Positions 1 through 5,847 of a stretch of 8,878 nucleotides of DNA are shown piece by piece. A program made the translations under genes and the position numbers. Positions within the stretch are counted from its first letter, which is position 1. The number at the start of each line of letters is the position of its first letter. Origin of the DNA: Bacteroidota bacterium. GTDB taxonomy: Bacteria > Bacteroidota > Bacteroidia > CAMBQF01. The DNA lies in NCBI GenBank assembly GCA_027483285.1, contig JAIXUZ010000031.1, positions 1 to 8,878 of the forward strand. Reading direction: 5' to 3'. The notes beneath the pieces are model-generated. The model saw nothing but the letters and a program-made list of their open reading frames with translations, was not told the DNA's origin and searched no databases.

Positions 1-399
1 CTCCCCTACCTTGAATACCAGGGCGAAAAGAACATCGACATTAACCTGGAGGTGATACTTACTCCCCCCAACGGAACCGATAATACCATTAGCCAGTCTA
101 ACTACAAATACATGTACTGGACTATGGAGCAGCAACTGGCGCACCATACCGTAAACGGTTGCAATGTGCGTGTGGGTGATATGATGGCATCGGGTACTAT
201 TAGCGGCCCGGAGCAAACATCGTTTGGGTCTATGCTGGAACTTAGCTGGGGCGGTAAAAACCCGCTAACGTTAAACGACGGCACCGAGCGTAAATTTATT
301 CAGGATGGTGATACCATTACCATGCGTGCCTATGCTGTACACAACGATAAACGTGTTGGTTTTGGCGAGGTGAAGAGTACTATTTTGCCGGCTAAATAG
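1..399 (+). CDS. fahA: Fumarylacetoacetase, C-terminal part (5' end outside window)
   Basis: Hydrolyses 4-fumarylacetoacetate to fumarate and acetoacetate, the last step of tyrosine/phenylalanine catabolism; a cytosolic enzyme. The frame is open from base 1 to the TAG at 397-399, giving 132 visible codons; the full protein is normally a little over 400 residues, so only about the last third is here. The family's C-terminal block is plain: QLAHHTVNGCNVRVGD, then ASGTISGPE, then SFGSMLELSWGG, then a KFIQDGDTITM segment and the ending VGFGEVKSTILPAK, all matching the animal and bacterial enzyme as I know it. An internal GTG at 52 is not the start, because conserved sequence continues upstream of it. 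It converges on the alkyltransferase-like gene with 29 bases between the stop codons. No strong terminator is visible there. Identification is firm; the start and promoter cannot be seen. Confidence 0.94.
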   Translation, partial: LPYLEYQGEKNIDINLEVILTPPNGTDNTISQSNYKYMYWTMEQQLAHHTVNGCNVRVGDMMASGTISGPEQTSFGSMLELSWGGKNPLTLNDGTERKFIQDGDTITMRAYAVHNDKRVGFGEVKSTILPAK

Positions 400-428
400 C
401 TTGTAGGACTTTAATAATAATCAACTAG

Positions 429-776
429 CTACAATTCAAGCTCTTTGGCAGGGTCCCAAAACACTTGGGTAAAGTTTTGTACCTGGTCGTTTTTTATGGC
501 GATGCCTTCCGCTTCCAAAAGTTCCTGCATCCTGTTTCCACCAAAATGCACCTTGCCCGTAAGCAGCCCTTTGCTATTTACTACGCGGTGAGCAGGCACC
601 TCTTTGTCCTGTTGCGTGTTTACCCCATTCATAGCCCAGCCCACCATGCGTGCGCCGCTTTTCATACCCAGGTATTCGGCAATAGCGCCATAGCTTGTCA
701 CACGTCCATAGGGCACCAGTTTAGCCACTTCGTAAACGTCTTTAAAAAAGTCGGTATGGTTGCTTTTGCTTCTCAT
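429..776 (-). CDS. Alkyltransferase-like protein (MGMT-fold DNA-binding protein lacking the acceptor cysteine)
   Basis: A 115-residue protein with the MGMT DNA-binding domain. Seen in the sequence: VPYGRVTSYGAIAEYLG (about 21-37, helix-turn-helix start, Tyr29), GARMVGWAMNG (41-51, with Arg43 at the arginine-finger position) and VPAHRVVNSKG (60-70). In methyltransferases this last block reads PCHRV; here Cys is Ala62, so it cannot accept alkyl groups by the normal route. Alkyltransferase-like (ATL) proteins are known to bind O6-alkylguanine, flip and bend the DNA, and hand the lesion to nucleotide excision repair. E. coli YbaZ has Trp at this position. The length suits an ATL protein, which lacks the N-terminal domain of Ada/Ogt. 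The start ATG (774-776) leads directly into the conserved domain; no good Shine-Dalgarno is seen. It is monocistronic and convergent with the fumarylacetoacetase gene. The family call is secure; the repair role here is inferred. Confidence 0.92.
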   Translation of the reverse strand: MRSKSNHTDFFKDVYEVAKLVPYGRVTSYGAIAEYLGMKSGARMVGWAMNGVNTQQDKEVPAHRVVNSKGLLTGKVHFGGNRMQELLEAEGIAIKNDQVQNFTQVFWDPAKELEL

Positions 777-781
777 GCATA

Positions 782-803
782 GCTGATAGCTTGTAGCTGA
801 TAG
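782..803. repeat. Short direct repeat, 9-mer AGCTGATAG twice
   Basis: The 9-mer AGCTGATAG starts at 781 and again at 795, separated by CTTGT. It lies immediately upstream of the alkyltransferase-like start codon, so it would be in that gene's leader. The linking sequence TAGCTTGTAG also occurs at 397-406 on the other side of the same gene. It resembles short intergenic repeats often met in Bacteroidota genomes; that comparison is from memory. Confidence 0.5.
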
Positions 804-1031
804 AGTTTTAGCAAAACTAATAAAATTCTTTTACCCCACCCGACTGCTATCGAGCCCTTCTTTAATGAAAAAATGCCATAGCGGGTCTAAAAGAGGAAAA
901 CCTTCATAAGCCACAATCGATTAATTTTAGTGAAAAGCGCCAAAAGGAAAGCTTTACCTTCGAAGACACGAAATAAAAAAATGAAAACCGGGAACCTATT
1001 ATCGGCAACCTGCTACTAAGAAACTAATTAT
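783..1031. other. Intergenic spacer between alkyltransferase-like and E2 genes
   Basis: About 280 bases separate the divergent starts at 776 and 1063. Apart from the short direct repeat at its left end and the two promoter-like elements, I see no convincing gene or structured RNA. A 12-codon frame at 981-1019 exists but lies upstream of the predicted E2 transcription start. Confidence 0.5.
812..819 (-). promoter_or_regulatory. Possible -7 promoter element for the alkyltransferase-like gene
   Basis: On the minus strand this reads TAGTTTTG, matching the Bacteroidota -7 form TAnnTTTG, about 36 bases before the start codon at 776. No TTG is found at the usual 17-19 base distance upstream, so support is weak. 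Confidence 0.25.
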
Positions 1032-1039
1032 TACCTTTG
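1010..1039 (+). promoter_or_regulatory. Predicted Bacteroidota-type promoter of the E2 gene
   Basis: TACCTTTG at 1032-1039 fits TAnnTTTG exactly. CTG at 1010-1012 sits 19 bases upstream, where the consensus is TTG, so the -33 box is one base off. The start codon follows 23 bases downstream, giving a short leader. Confidence 0.5.
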
Positions 1040-1062
1040 CGCCTTAAAACGACGCAGTATTT

Positions 1063-2385
1063 ATGGCTCAGTTTAATTTAACAATGCCCAAAATGGGCGA
1101 GAGTGTACACGAGGCGACTATTATTAAATGGTTGAAAAATGAGGGCGACAGTATTGAGCTGGATGAGCCTGTGTTGGAGATTGCTACCGATAAGGTAGAC
1201 TCGGAGATACCATCGCCGGTGGCTGGAATTTTAGGTAAAAAGCTGTTTAACGATGGCGATGTGATACAGGTGGGTTCTACCATTGCAGTGATTAATACCG
1301 CAGGCGAAGGTGGTGCCGTGGCCGAAGTGGCTGCTGCCCCTGCCGTTGCCGCTGTGGAGGCTACCGTTAGCACGGCTGCTGAAGTGGCTGCCCCTGCCGT
1401 TGTGGCCGAGGTGGGCGACTCGCCAAGCGGACGTTTTTACTCGCCGCTGGTAAAAAGCATTGCCAAGCAAGAGAATATTGGGATAGACGAGCTGGAGACT
1501 ATTGCCGGAACGGGCAAGGACGGCCGTGTGACCAAAGATGATATTATGGCCTACCTGCCTAACCGTGGTAAAAACGTTACCCCGGCAGCTAAACCGCAAG
1601 CGCAACCTGTGCCACAAAGCAAGCCACAGGCGCAGCCTGCGGTACAGATACAGGCCCCGGCAGTATCGCTACAGGGCGGTGACGAGATTATTGAGATGGA
1701 CCGTATGGGCAAGCTTATTGCCGAGCATATGGTGATGAGCAAGCACGTTTCGCCACACGTTACATCGTTTGTAGAGGCCGACGTGACCAACATTGTGCTA
1801 TGGCGCGACAGGATTAAAAAGGAGTTTGAAAAACGCGAAGGCGAGAAAATAACCTTTACCCCTATTTTTATTGAGGCGGTTTGTAAGGCTATTAAAGACT
1901 TCCCAATGATTAACATATCGGTAGATGGTACTAACATCATCATTCGCAAAAACATAAACATTGGTATGGCTACAGCCCTGCCAAACGGTAACCTTATTGT
2001 GCCGGTTATAAAAAATGTTGACCGTATGAACCTTGTGGGCATTACCAAAGCCGTTAACGATTTGGCTAACCGTGCCCGCAACAACAAGCTTACACCTGAT
2101 GATATTTCGGGCGGAACCTACACGCTGACTAACGTGGGCAGCTTTGGCAATGTAATGGGTACACCCATTATCAACCAACCCCAGGTAGCCATTATGGCGG
2201 TAGGTGCGGTGCGCAAAAAGCCGGCGGTGATTGAAACCCCAACGGGCGATGCTATTGCTATTCGCCACATGATGTTCCTATCGCACAGCTACGACCACCG
2301 CGTGGTAAACGGGGCGCTTGGCGGCCAGTTTGTACGCCGCGTAGCCGATTACCTGGAGCAGTTTGATTTTAACAGGGAGTTTTAG
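1063..2385 (+). CDS. Dihydrolipoamide acyltransferase (E2) of a 2-oxoacid dehydrogenase complex, probably branched-chain type
   Basis: Transfers an acyl group from the E1-bound intermediate through a swinging lipoyl arm to CoA; E2 forms the core of the cytosolic complex. The 440 residues show the complete architecture. The lipoyl domain spans about 3-78 with EIATDKVDSEIPSP (lipoyl Lys44). An Ala/Val-rich linker spans about 82-118. The E3/E1-binding domain spans about 125-165 (FYSPLVKSIAKQ to GKDGRVTKDDIMAYL). A Pro/Gln/Ala linker follows (about 170-204), then the catalytic domain from about 208 to the end, with SYDHRVVNGALGG (catalytic His412). The catalytic motif is normally HRxxDG; here Asp is Asn416. 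The N-terminus PKMGESVHEATI resembles Bacteroidota branched-chain E2 rather than OdhB/SucB, but pyruvate or 2-oxoglutarate specificity cannot be excluded. E1 and E3 genes are not adjacent. It converges on the next gene with 20 bases between stops and no clear terminator. Confidence 0.93.
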   Translation: MAQFNLTMPKMGESVHEATIIKWLKNEGDSIELDEPVLEIATDKVDSEIPSPVAGILGKKLFNDGDVIQVGSTIAVINTAGEGGAVAEVAAAPAVAAVEATVSTAAEVAAPAVVAEVGDSPSGRFYSPLVKSIAKQENIGIDELETIAGTGKDGRVTKDDIMAYLPNRGKNVTPAAKPQAQPVPQSKPQAQPAVQIQAPAVSLQGGDEIIEMDRMGKLIAEHMVMSKHVSPHVTSFVEADVTNIVLWRDRIKKEFEKREGEKITFTPIFIEAVCKAIKDFPMINISVDGTNIIIRKNINIGMATALPNGNLIVPVIKNVDRMNLVGITKAVNDLANRARNNKLTPDDISGGTYTLTNVGSFGNVMGTPIINQPQVAIMAVGAVRKKPAVIETPTGDAIAIRHMMFLSHSYDHRVVNGALGGQFVRRVADYLEQFDFNREF

Positions 2386-2405
2386 TTGACGGTAATTGGT
2401 AGTTG

Positions 2406-3020
2406 TTATTCAGGTTCGGGCACAGGTAGTTTCTCATTTTGAAAAGCTGTCCTAACACTGTCGAGGGTCCATTTGCTGCCAACGGGTATTTTTAGGCTTA
2501 GGTCGATATCTTCGCGGTAATACAGATAGTGGGGGCTGGCGTCTAGCAGGTAATAATGCAGGTTGGTAGCATCTCCATCCTCTATAATTAATACCCATTG
2601 GTTATCGGCTCTGTACATGCCAATGGCCTTGCGTTGGGGAATTAAGCTTGACCCTGATATAACAGGGGGTTCGTCTGGCCGTGTTAAAAGTGAACCACCA
2701 CCCATAGCCCGCGGCTTCGGATGCTCATCTTTTGGGCCCAGCAGGTTTATGGTATGGTTATAATAATCGCCTCCCAAATCGGCATATATGCCTGCCGGAA
2801 GTTCTGATACACTGTAAAACTGCTCTACCTGTGTATCTGTAGTAAACTTTTCGAGCATTACATATTTTAGTTTCTTTACCACTCCGGTGCCGTTCTCTGG
2901 GTCGCTATAAACAAGGCCTTTTATGGTTTCGGTTTCTTTAAGCGGCACGGCAGCAAAATAGGCTGCAACAATGCGGTAAACCAATACAGTAGAAAGGACA
3001 ATAAGCAAGTTTTTTCTCAT
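2406..3020 (-). CDS. Hypothetical protein with a single N-terminal membrane segment
   Basis: I do not recognise this protein. The frame opens at 3083, but I place the start at ATG 3018-3020: it gives MRKN followed at once by a hydrophobic stretch (about 5-26, LLIVLSTVLVYRIVAAYFAAV) typical of a signal anchor. The longer version would also run into the promoter of the divergent TPR gene. The product has 204 residues. After the membrane segment the chain is soluble and probably periplasmic, with a Gly/Pro-rich middle (about 100-130), an aromatic-rich patch HYYLLDASPHYLYYRE (155-170) and a Pro/Glu tail (LPVPEPE). There is no lipobox cysteine and no catalytic motif I can name. It starts 101 bases from the divergent TPR gene and no consensus promoter is seen for it. 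It is an ordinary-looking gene in base composition. Function unknown. Confidence 0.72.
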   Translation of the reverse strand: MRKNLLIVLSTVLVYRIVAAYFAAVPLKETETIKGLVYSDPENGTGVVKKLKYVMLEKFTTDTQVEQFYSVSELPAGIYADLGGDYYNHTINLLGPKDEHPKPRAMGGGSLLTRPDEPPVISGSSLIPQRKAIGMYRADNQWVLIIEDGDATNLHYYLLDASPHYLYYREDIDLSLKIPVGSKWTLDSVRTAFQNEKLPVPEPE

Positions 3021-3069
3021 ATAATGCAAGATGCTGAATCTGCCTAAATTACATAAAATGCGGTATAAG

Positions 3070-3099
3070 TTGCATAAAACCATAAAACCACTATCTTTG
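3070..3099 (+). promoter_or_regulatory. Predicted Bacteroidota-type promoter of the TPR gene
   Basis: TTG at 3070-3072, then 19 bases, then TATCTTTG at 3092-3099: a full match to TTG-N19-TAnnTTTG. The start codon is 22 bases downstream. This is the best promoter match in the window. Confidence 0.72.
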
Positions 3100-3121
3100 C
3101 ACGCTAATTTTAAACCTTAAT

Positions 3122-3814
3122 ATGGCTAAGAAGACTGTAAAGGAAGACGAAGGCTCAATAGATGTAGCTAAACAACTAGGCAACGCCGAGCATTTTTTTG
3201 AGAAAAACAAAATGGCTATCGCTATTATTGTTGGTGCTGTGGTTGTTATTGTAGGCGGATTTTTTGCTTATACAAAACTATATGCAGCCCCTCGCGAAGA
3301 GCAGGCCCAGAGTGAAATGTTCCAGGCTCAATATTACCTTGAAAAGGACTCTTTTAACCTGGCCCTTAACGGCGACAGCGTTAGCAAAGGCTTTTTAGCT
3401 ATTATAGATGAGTACAGCGGCACCGATGCTGCCAACCTGGCTAAACATTGCGCAGGCATTTGCTACCTAAACCAAGGTAAGTTTGATGATGCGCTTGCCC
3501 AACTAGACGACTATAGCAACAGCGGCGACTTATTTGTTGATGCCCAAAACATTGGCCTGCAAGGCGACGCCCATATGGAAAAAGGCGATGTTGATGAAGC
3601 TATTGAATTATACAAAAAAGCTGCCGACAAAAGCGATAACGACTTTACCGCCCCTATCTTTCTTATGAAAGCTGCCGGTGCGTTAGAAGACAAGAAAGAC
3701 TACAAAGGCGCCCTTGAGCTTTATGAGCGCTTGCGCGACAACTACTCGCTAAGCCGCGAAGGCCAGGAGATTGAAAAACACATTAGCCGCGCTAAAATAC
3801 TAGCCGGCGTATAA
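3122..3814 (+). CDS. Membrane-anchored tetratricopeptide repeat protein (YfgM-like)
   Basis: A 230-residue protein. A charged cytosolic N-terminus (1-30) is followed by one strongly hydrophobic helix (about 31-50, MAIAIIVGAVVVIVGGFFAY). The rest is a helical solenoid with TPR-type spacing: about 106-133 (AKHCAGICYLNQGKFDDALAQL), 141-174 (AQNIGLQGDAHMEKGDVDEA) and 176-209 (FLMKAAGALEDKKDYKGALELY). The G-x-(F/Y/V)-x-x-A-(I/L) pattern of TPR helix B is clear in each. This layout is that of YfgM-like ancillary proteins of the Sec translocon and of related Bacteroidota TPR proteins; TPRs bind other proteins. I infer an envelope assembly or secretion role, but the sequence does not name a partner. 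It has its own promoter and a strong terminator, so it is a single-gene unit. No Shine-Dalgarno is seen, as is common in this phylum. Confidence 0.88.
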   Translation: MAKKTVKEDEGSIDVAKQLGNAEHFFEKNKMAIAIIVGAVVVIVGGFFAYTKLYAAPREEQAQSEMFQAQYYLEKDSFNLALNGDSVSKGFLAIIDEYSGTDAANLAKHCAGICYLNQGKFDDALAQLDDYSNSGDLFVDAQNIGLQGDAHMEKGDVDEAIELYKKAADKSDNDFTAPIFLMKAAGALEDKKDYKGALELYERLRDNYSLSREGQEIEKHISRAKILAGV

Positions 3815-3836
3815 TATTGGTTAAAACCACAAAAGG

Positions 3837-3870
3837 AAATCCCTTCTGAGCAATCATAAGGGATTTTTTT
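3837..3870 (+). terminator. Rho-independent terminator of the TPR gene
   Basis: AAATCCCTT (3837-3845) pairs perfectly with AAGGGATTT (3858-3866) across a 12-base loop. A run of seven T spans 3864-3870. It begins 22 bases after the TPR stop codon. Confidence 0.85.
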
Positions 3871-4020
3871 GTGCCCTATATAGGGGAGGTATCTGTTCTT
3901 TGACAGGGGACTGTATAGCATGCCCACCAAGGGTTACAGGAGGATATAAAAGTAAAAATACAGCCGTAATTCCCCTCACCCCCTAAATCCCTCTCTCCTA
4001 AAGGAGGAGGGGGACTTGTA
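3871..4020. other. Spacer between two converging terminators
   Basis: This stretch lies between the terminators of the TPR gene and enolase. I see no gene in it. The right half holds the C/G-rich hairpin repeat; the left half (3871-3967) shows nothing I can interpret. A 73-codon minus-strand frame across it is low-complexity and judged spurious. Confidence 0.5.
3970..4016. repeat. C/G-rich imperfect inverted repeat (dispersed intergenic type)
   Basis: The left arm is pyrimidine-rich (TCCCCTCACCCCCTAAATCC from 3971, then CTCTCTCCT), followed by AAAGGAGGAGGGGGACTT as the right arm. CTCC-TAAA-GGAG forms the tip and further C/G pairing is imperfect. The form, CCCCTAAATCCC followed by AAAGGAG and a G run, is one I recall as a recurrent intergenic repeat in Bacteroidota genomes. 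It lies between two terminators, where insertion would do no harm. Confidence 0.6.
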
Positions 4021-4056
4021 TAAAAGCAAAAGTCCCGCCACAAGGGCAGGACTTTG
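4021..4056 (-). terminator. Rho-independent terminator of enolase
   Basis: On the minus strand AAAGTCC (4055-4049) pairs with GGACTTT (4035-4029), extended inside by a 3-bp GCC/GGC stem after one mismatch, with a 5-base loop. It is followed by TGCTTTTA. It lies 23 bases beyond the enolase stop codon. Confidence 0.75.
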
Positions 4057-4078
4057 TTATTGCTACTTTTAGAGGGTT

Positions 4079-5374
4079 CTATCGGTTTGCAATGCATTTA
4101 AGGTTAAGGCCGGTAAAACGGGCTCCTTCACCTAGTAGTTCTTCTATACGCAATAGCTGGTTGTATTTTGCAATCCTGTCTGAGCGCGATGCCGAGCCGG
4201 TTTTAATCTGCCCACAAGCAAGGCCAACAGCAAGGTCGGCAATGGTTACGTCTTCGGTCTCACCGCTGCGGTGGCTCATTACCGATGTAAAGGCATTGTT
4301 CTTAGCCATTTCAATAGCGTGTACCGTTTCGGTAAGTGTACCAATCTGGTTTACCTTAACAAGGATAGAGTTGGCAGAACGCTCAATAATGCCCCTTTGC
4401 AGGCGCTTGGTGTTGGTTACGAATAAATCGTCGCCCACCAGCTGTATCTTATCACCAAGGGTAGCGGTAAGCTGTTTCCAGCCATCCCAATCGTCCTCAA
4501 ACAAACCATCTTCAATAGATACAATAGGGTATTTCTCTGTCCAGCCTTTCCAAAAACTCACCATCTCTGCTGATGTCAGCTTATCGCCGGTCGATTTCTT
4601 GAAGTGGTACACCCCTTCTTCCTCGTTATAGAACTCAGAAGCCGCGGCATCCATAGCAATAAATATATCTTCGCCCGGGCGGTAACCAGCCTTTTCAATA
4701 GCCATCATTACAGTTTGCAGGGCTTCTTCGTTGCTTTTAAGGTTGGGGGCAAAACCGCCTTCATCGCCAACGTTGGTAGAAAGGCCTTTCTCTTTCAATA
4801 CGTTCTTCAGGTGGTGGAACACCTCTGTACCCATGCGCAGCGATTCTGAGAAGTTCTCAGCCTTGGCTGGCATAATCATAAACTCCTGAAAGTCGATACC
4901 ATTATCAGCATGCGAACCTCCGTTAAGGATGTTCATCATAGGCAATGGCAGCAGGGTAGAGTTTACACCACCCACATAGCGAAAGAATGGGATACCGGCC
5001 TCGTTAGCAGCGGCTTTTGCCACCGCCAGCGATACACCTAAAATAGCATTAGCACCCAGGTTCGATTTGTTTTCGGTACCATCCAGGTCAATCATCATCC
5101 TGTCGATAATGGCCTGGTCGAATATATACTGGCCCTGTAACTCCTGGTTAAGGGTTTGGTTAACGTTGTTTACCGCGTTTAGCACGCTTTTGCCCAGGTA
5201 GTTCTTTTTGTCGCCATCGCGAAGTTCAACCGCCTCGTGTTTGCCTGTAGATGCCCCCGAAGGAACAGCTGCACGGCCCAAAGCGCCACCGGTGGTTAAC
5301 ACATCAACTTCAATGGTAGGGTTGCCACGCGAGTCGAGTATCTGGCGGGCGGCTATACTTGCAATAGAACTCAT
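4079..5374 (-). CDS. eno: Enolase (phosphopyruvate hydratase)
   Basis: Interconverts 2-phosphoglycerate and phosphoenolpyruvate in glycolysis and gluconeogenesis; a cytosolic Mg-dependent enzyme. The 431-residue length is normal. All key residues are visible: the mobile loop GASTGKHEAVELRDGD (Ser42), GSHADNGIDFQEFM (153-166), the proton donor Glu205 in VGDEGGFAPN, and the three Mg ligands Asp242 (AMDAAASEF), Glu288 (SIEDGLFEDDW) and Asp315 (LVGDDLFVTN). Also present are the catalytic base Lys340 (LVKVNQIGT) and SHRSGETED (367-375), with His368 and the substrate-binding Arg369/Ser370. The spacing of these residues equals that of E. coli enolase with an offset of two. The start ATG (5372-5374) gives the usual MSSI... 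beginning. It is monocistronic, with a promoter-like element upstream and a terminator downstream. Nothing in the coding sequence is odd; the promoter region holds a large palindrome described separately. Confidence 0.98.
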   Translation of the reverse strand: MSSIASIAARQILDSRGNPTIEVDVLTTGGALGRAAVPSGASTGKHEAVELRDGDKKNYLGKSVLNAVNNVNQTLNQELQGQYIFDQAIIDRMMIDLDGTENKSNLGANAILGVSLAVAKAAANEAGIPFFRYVGGVNSTLLPLPMMNILNGGSHADNGIDFQEFMIMPAKAENFSESLRMGTEVFHHLKNVLKEKGLSTNVGDEGGFAPNLKSNEEALQTVMMAIEKAGYRPGEDIFIAMDAAASEFYNEEEGVYHFKKSTGDKLTSAEMVSFWKGWTEKYPIVSIEDGLFEDDWDGWKQLTATLGDKIQLVGDDLFVTNTKRLQRGIIERSANSILVKVNQIGTLTETVHAIEMAKNNAFTSVMSHRSGETEDVTIADLAVGLACGQIKTGSASRSDRIAKYNQLLRIEELLGEGARFTGLNLKCIANR

Positions 5375-5396
5375 TGGGGTGTTTTTAAATTTGGTG

Positions 5397-5426
5397 CGAA
5401 GATAGTAAATAGCAGGTTAGCCAAAA
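5397..5426 (-). promoter_or_regulatory. Predicted promoter of enolase
   Basis: On the minus strand TATCTTCG (5404-5397) is one base from TAnnTTTG. TTTTG, in the loop of the palindrome (TTG at 5424-5422), stands 17 bases upstream. The start codon is 22 bases downstream of the -7 box. The match is moderate, and the -33 element coincides with the hairpin loop. Confidence 0.45.
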
Positions 5427-5442
5427 GGCTAATCTGCTATTT
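5407..5442. repeat. 16-bp-stem palindrome with 4-base loop over the enolase promoter
   Basis: AAATAGCAGGTTAGCC (5407-5422) and GGCTAATCTGCTATTT (5427-5442) are inverted copies with a single mismatch (a G-T wobble if transcribed), separated by AAAA. It lies in the divergent spacer between enolase and the small downstream gene and covers the predicted enolase -33 box. It has only a short T tail on each strand and no gene ends into it, so a terminator role is less likely than an operator or a DNA-structure role. Confidence 0.7.
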
Positions 5443-5513
5443 AATGCAGAATGCAAAATTCATAATTAGTTATCGTTAATAATTGTGCATTTTGAATTCT
5501 GAATTATGCATTA
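5443..5513. repeat. AT-rich dispersed repeat, copy 1
   Basis: An imperfect inverted repeat built from units such as AATGCAGAATGC, CATAATTAG, GCATTTTGAATT and GAATTATGCATTA. It shares CATAATTAGTTATCG (copy 2 lacks one T), GCATTTTGAATT and GAATTCTG in the same order with the element at 5848-5917. It resembles the short AATTATGAATT-type intergenic repeats I recall from Bacteroidota genomes. Confidence 0.65.
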
Positions 5514-5526
5514 CCTTTCACCACTT

Positions 5527-5847
5527 ATGATTAACGAACTTACAACCGAGCAATACATGGCTACACGCACCGCCCGCATGCGTGATATGAGCGATGTGGA
5601 AGGCACGGAAAACGACTACCCCGCAACCAATATTTGGGAATATGTTAAAGAACTGGCCGAGGCCGGTGTAGTACCCCGCTATGTATTTGAAAACCAGGTG
5701 GTGGAGATGCTAAGCCGGAACAACGACGATACCTACGACCATATCCTACTCCCCACCAACGAAGAGAGCGTATTTGTCACCATCATCATCGACCTAGAGA
5801 TGGAAGAAATCCTTGGGCATTATGTGTTAGATGTGAATGCAGGTTAA
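5527..5847 (+). CDS. Small acidic hypothetical protein
   Basis: I do not recognise this family. I choose ATG 5527-5529 (106 residues, MINELTTEQYMATRTARM...). The in-frame ATG at 5506 lies inside the AT-rich repeat and adds only seven unremarkable residues. The chain is soluble, strongly acidic and has no signal peptide or cysteine. The N-terminal half looks helical (NIWEYVKELAEAGVVPRYVFENQVVEML). The C-terminal half looks like beta strands (YDHILLPTNEESVFVTIIIDLEMEEILGHYVLDV), suggesting a small alpha/beta domain. Base composition and codon use resemble the neighbours, which supports a real gene. It is divergent from enolase and convergent with the receptor gene. AT-rich repeats abut both ends, the second starting at its stop codon. 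A weak promoter-like TTTTG-N17-TACCTTTC lies at 5490-5519, within or next to the repeat. Function unknown. Confidence 0.7.
   Translation: MINELTTEQYMATRTARMRDMSDVEGTENDYPATNIWEYVKELAEAGVVPRYVFENQVVEMLSRNNDDTYDHILLPTNEESVFVTIIIDLEMEEILGHYVLDVNAG

Noticed and set aside
429..776. Annotation as O6-methylguanine-DNA methyltransferase
   Set aside because: The acceptor cysteine of PCHR is absent (PAHR), so alkyl transfer by the known mechanism is not possible.
981..1019. 12-codon frame MKTGNLLSATCY as a leader peptide for the E2 gene
   Set aside because: It ends upstream of the predicted E2 promoter -7 box, so it would not be on that transcript. There is no supporting attenuator.
1551..2087. Long open frame antisense to the E2 gene (178 codons)
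   Set aside because: It is a mirror of the coding strand's codon bias, and the translated sequence has no plausible domain. The same applies to the other antisense frames over E2, enolase and the receptor.
3021..3083. Extended N-terminus (21 residues) of the hypothetical membrane protein
   Set aside because: It would add a charged segment before the signal anchor and overlap the promoter of the divergent TPR gene.
3876..4097. 73-codon minus-strand frame downstream of enolase
   Set aside because: It crosses the enolase terminator and the C/G-rich repeat, giving a low-complexity peptide (PPPPLGERDLGGEG) with no domain.
5407..5442. Palindrome as a rho-independent terminator
   Set aside because: It lies between divergent starts, no transcript is expected to end there, and the T tracts are only three bases long.
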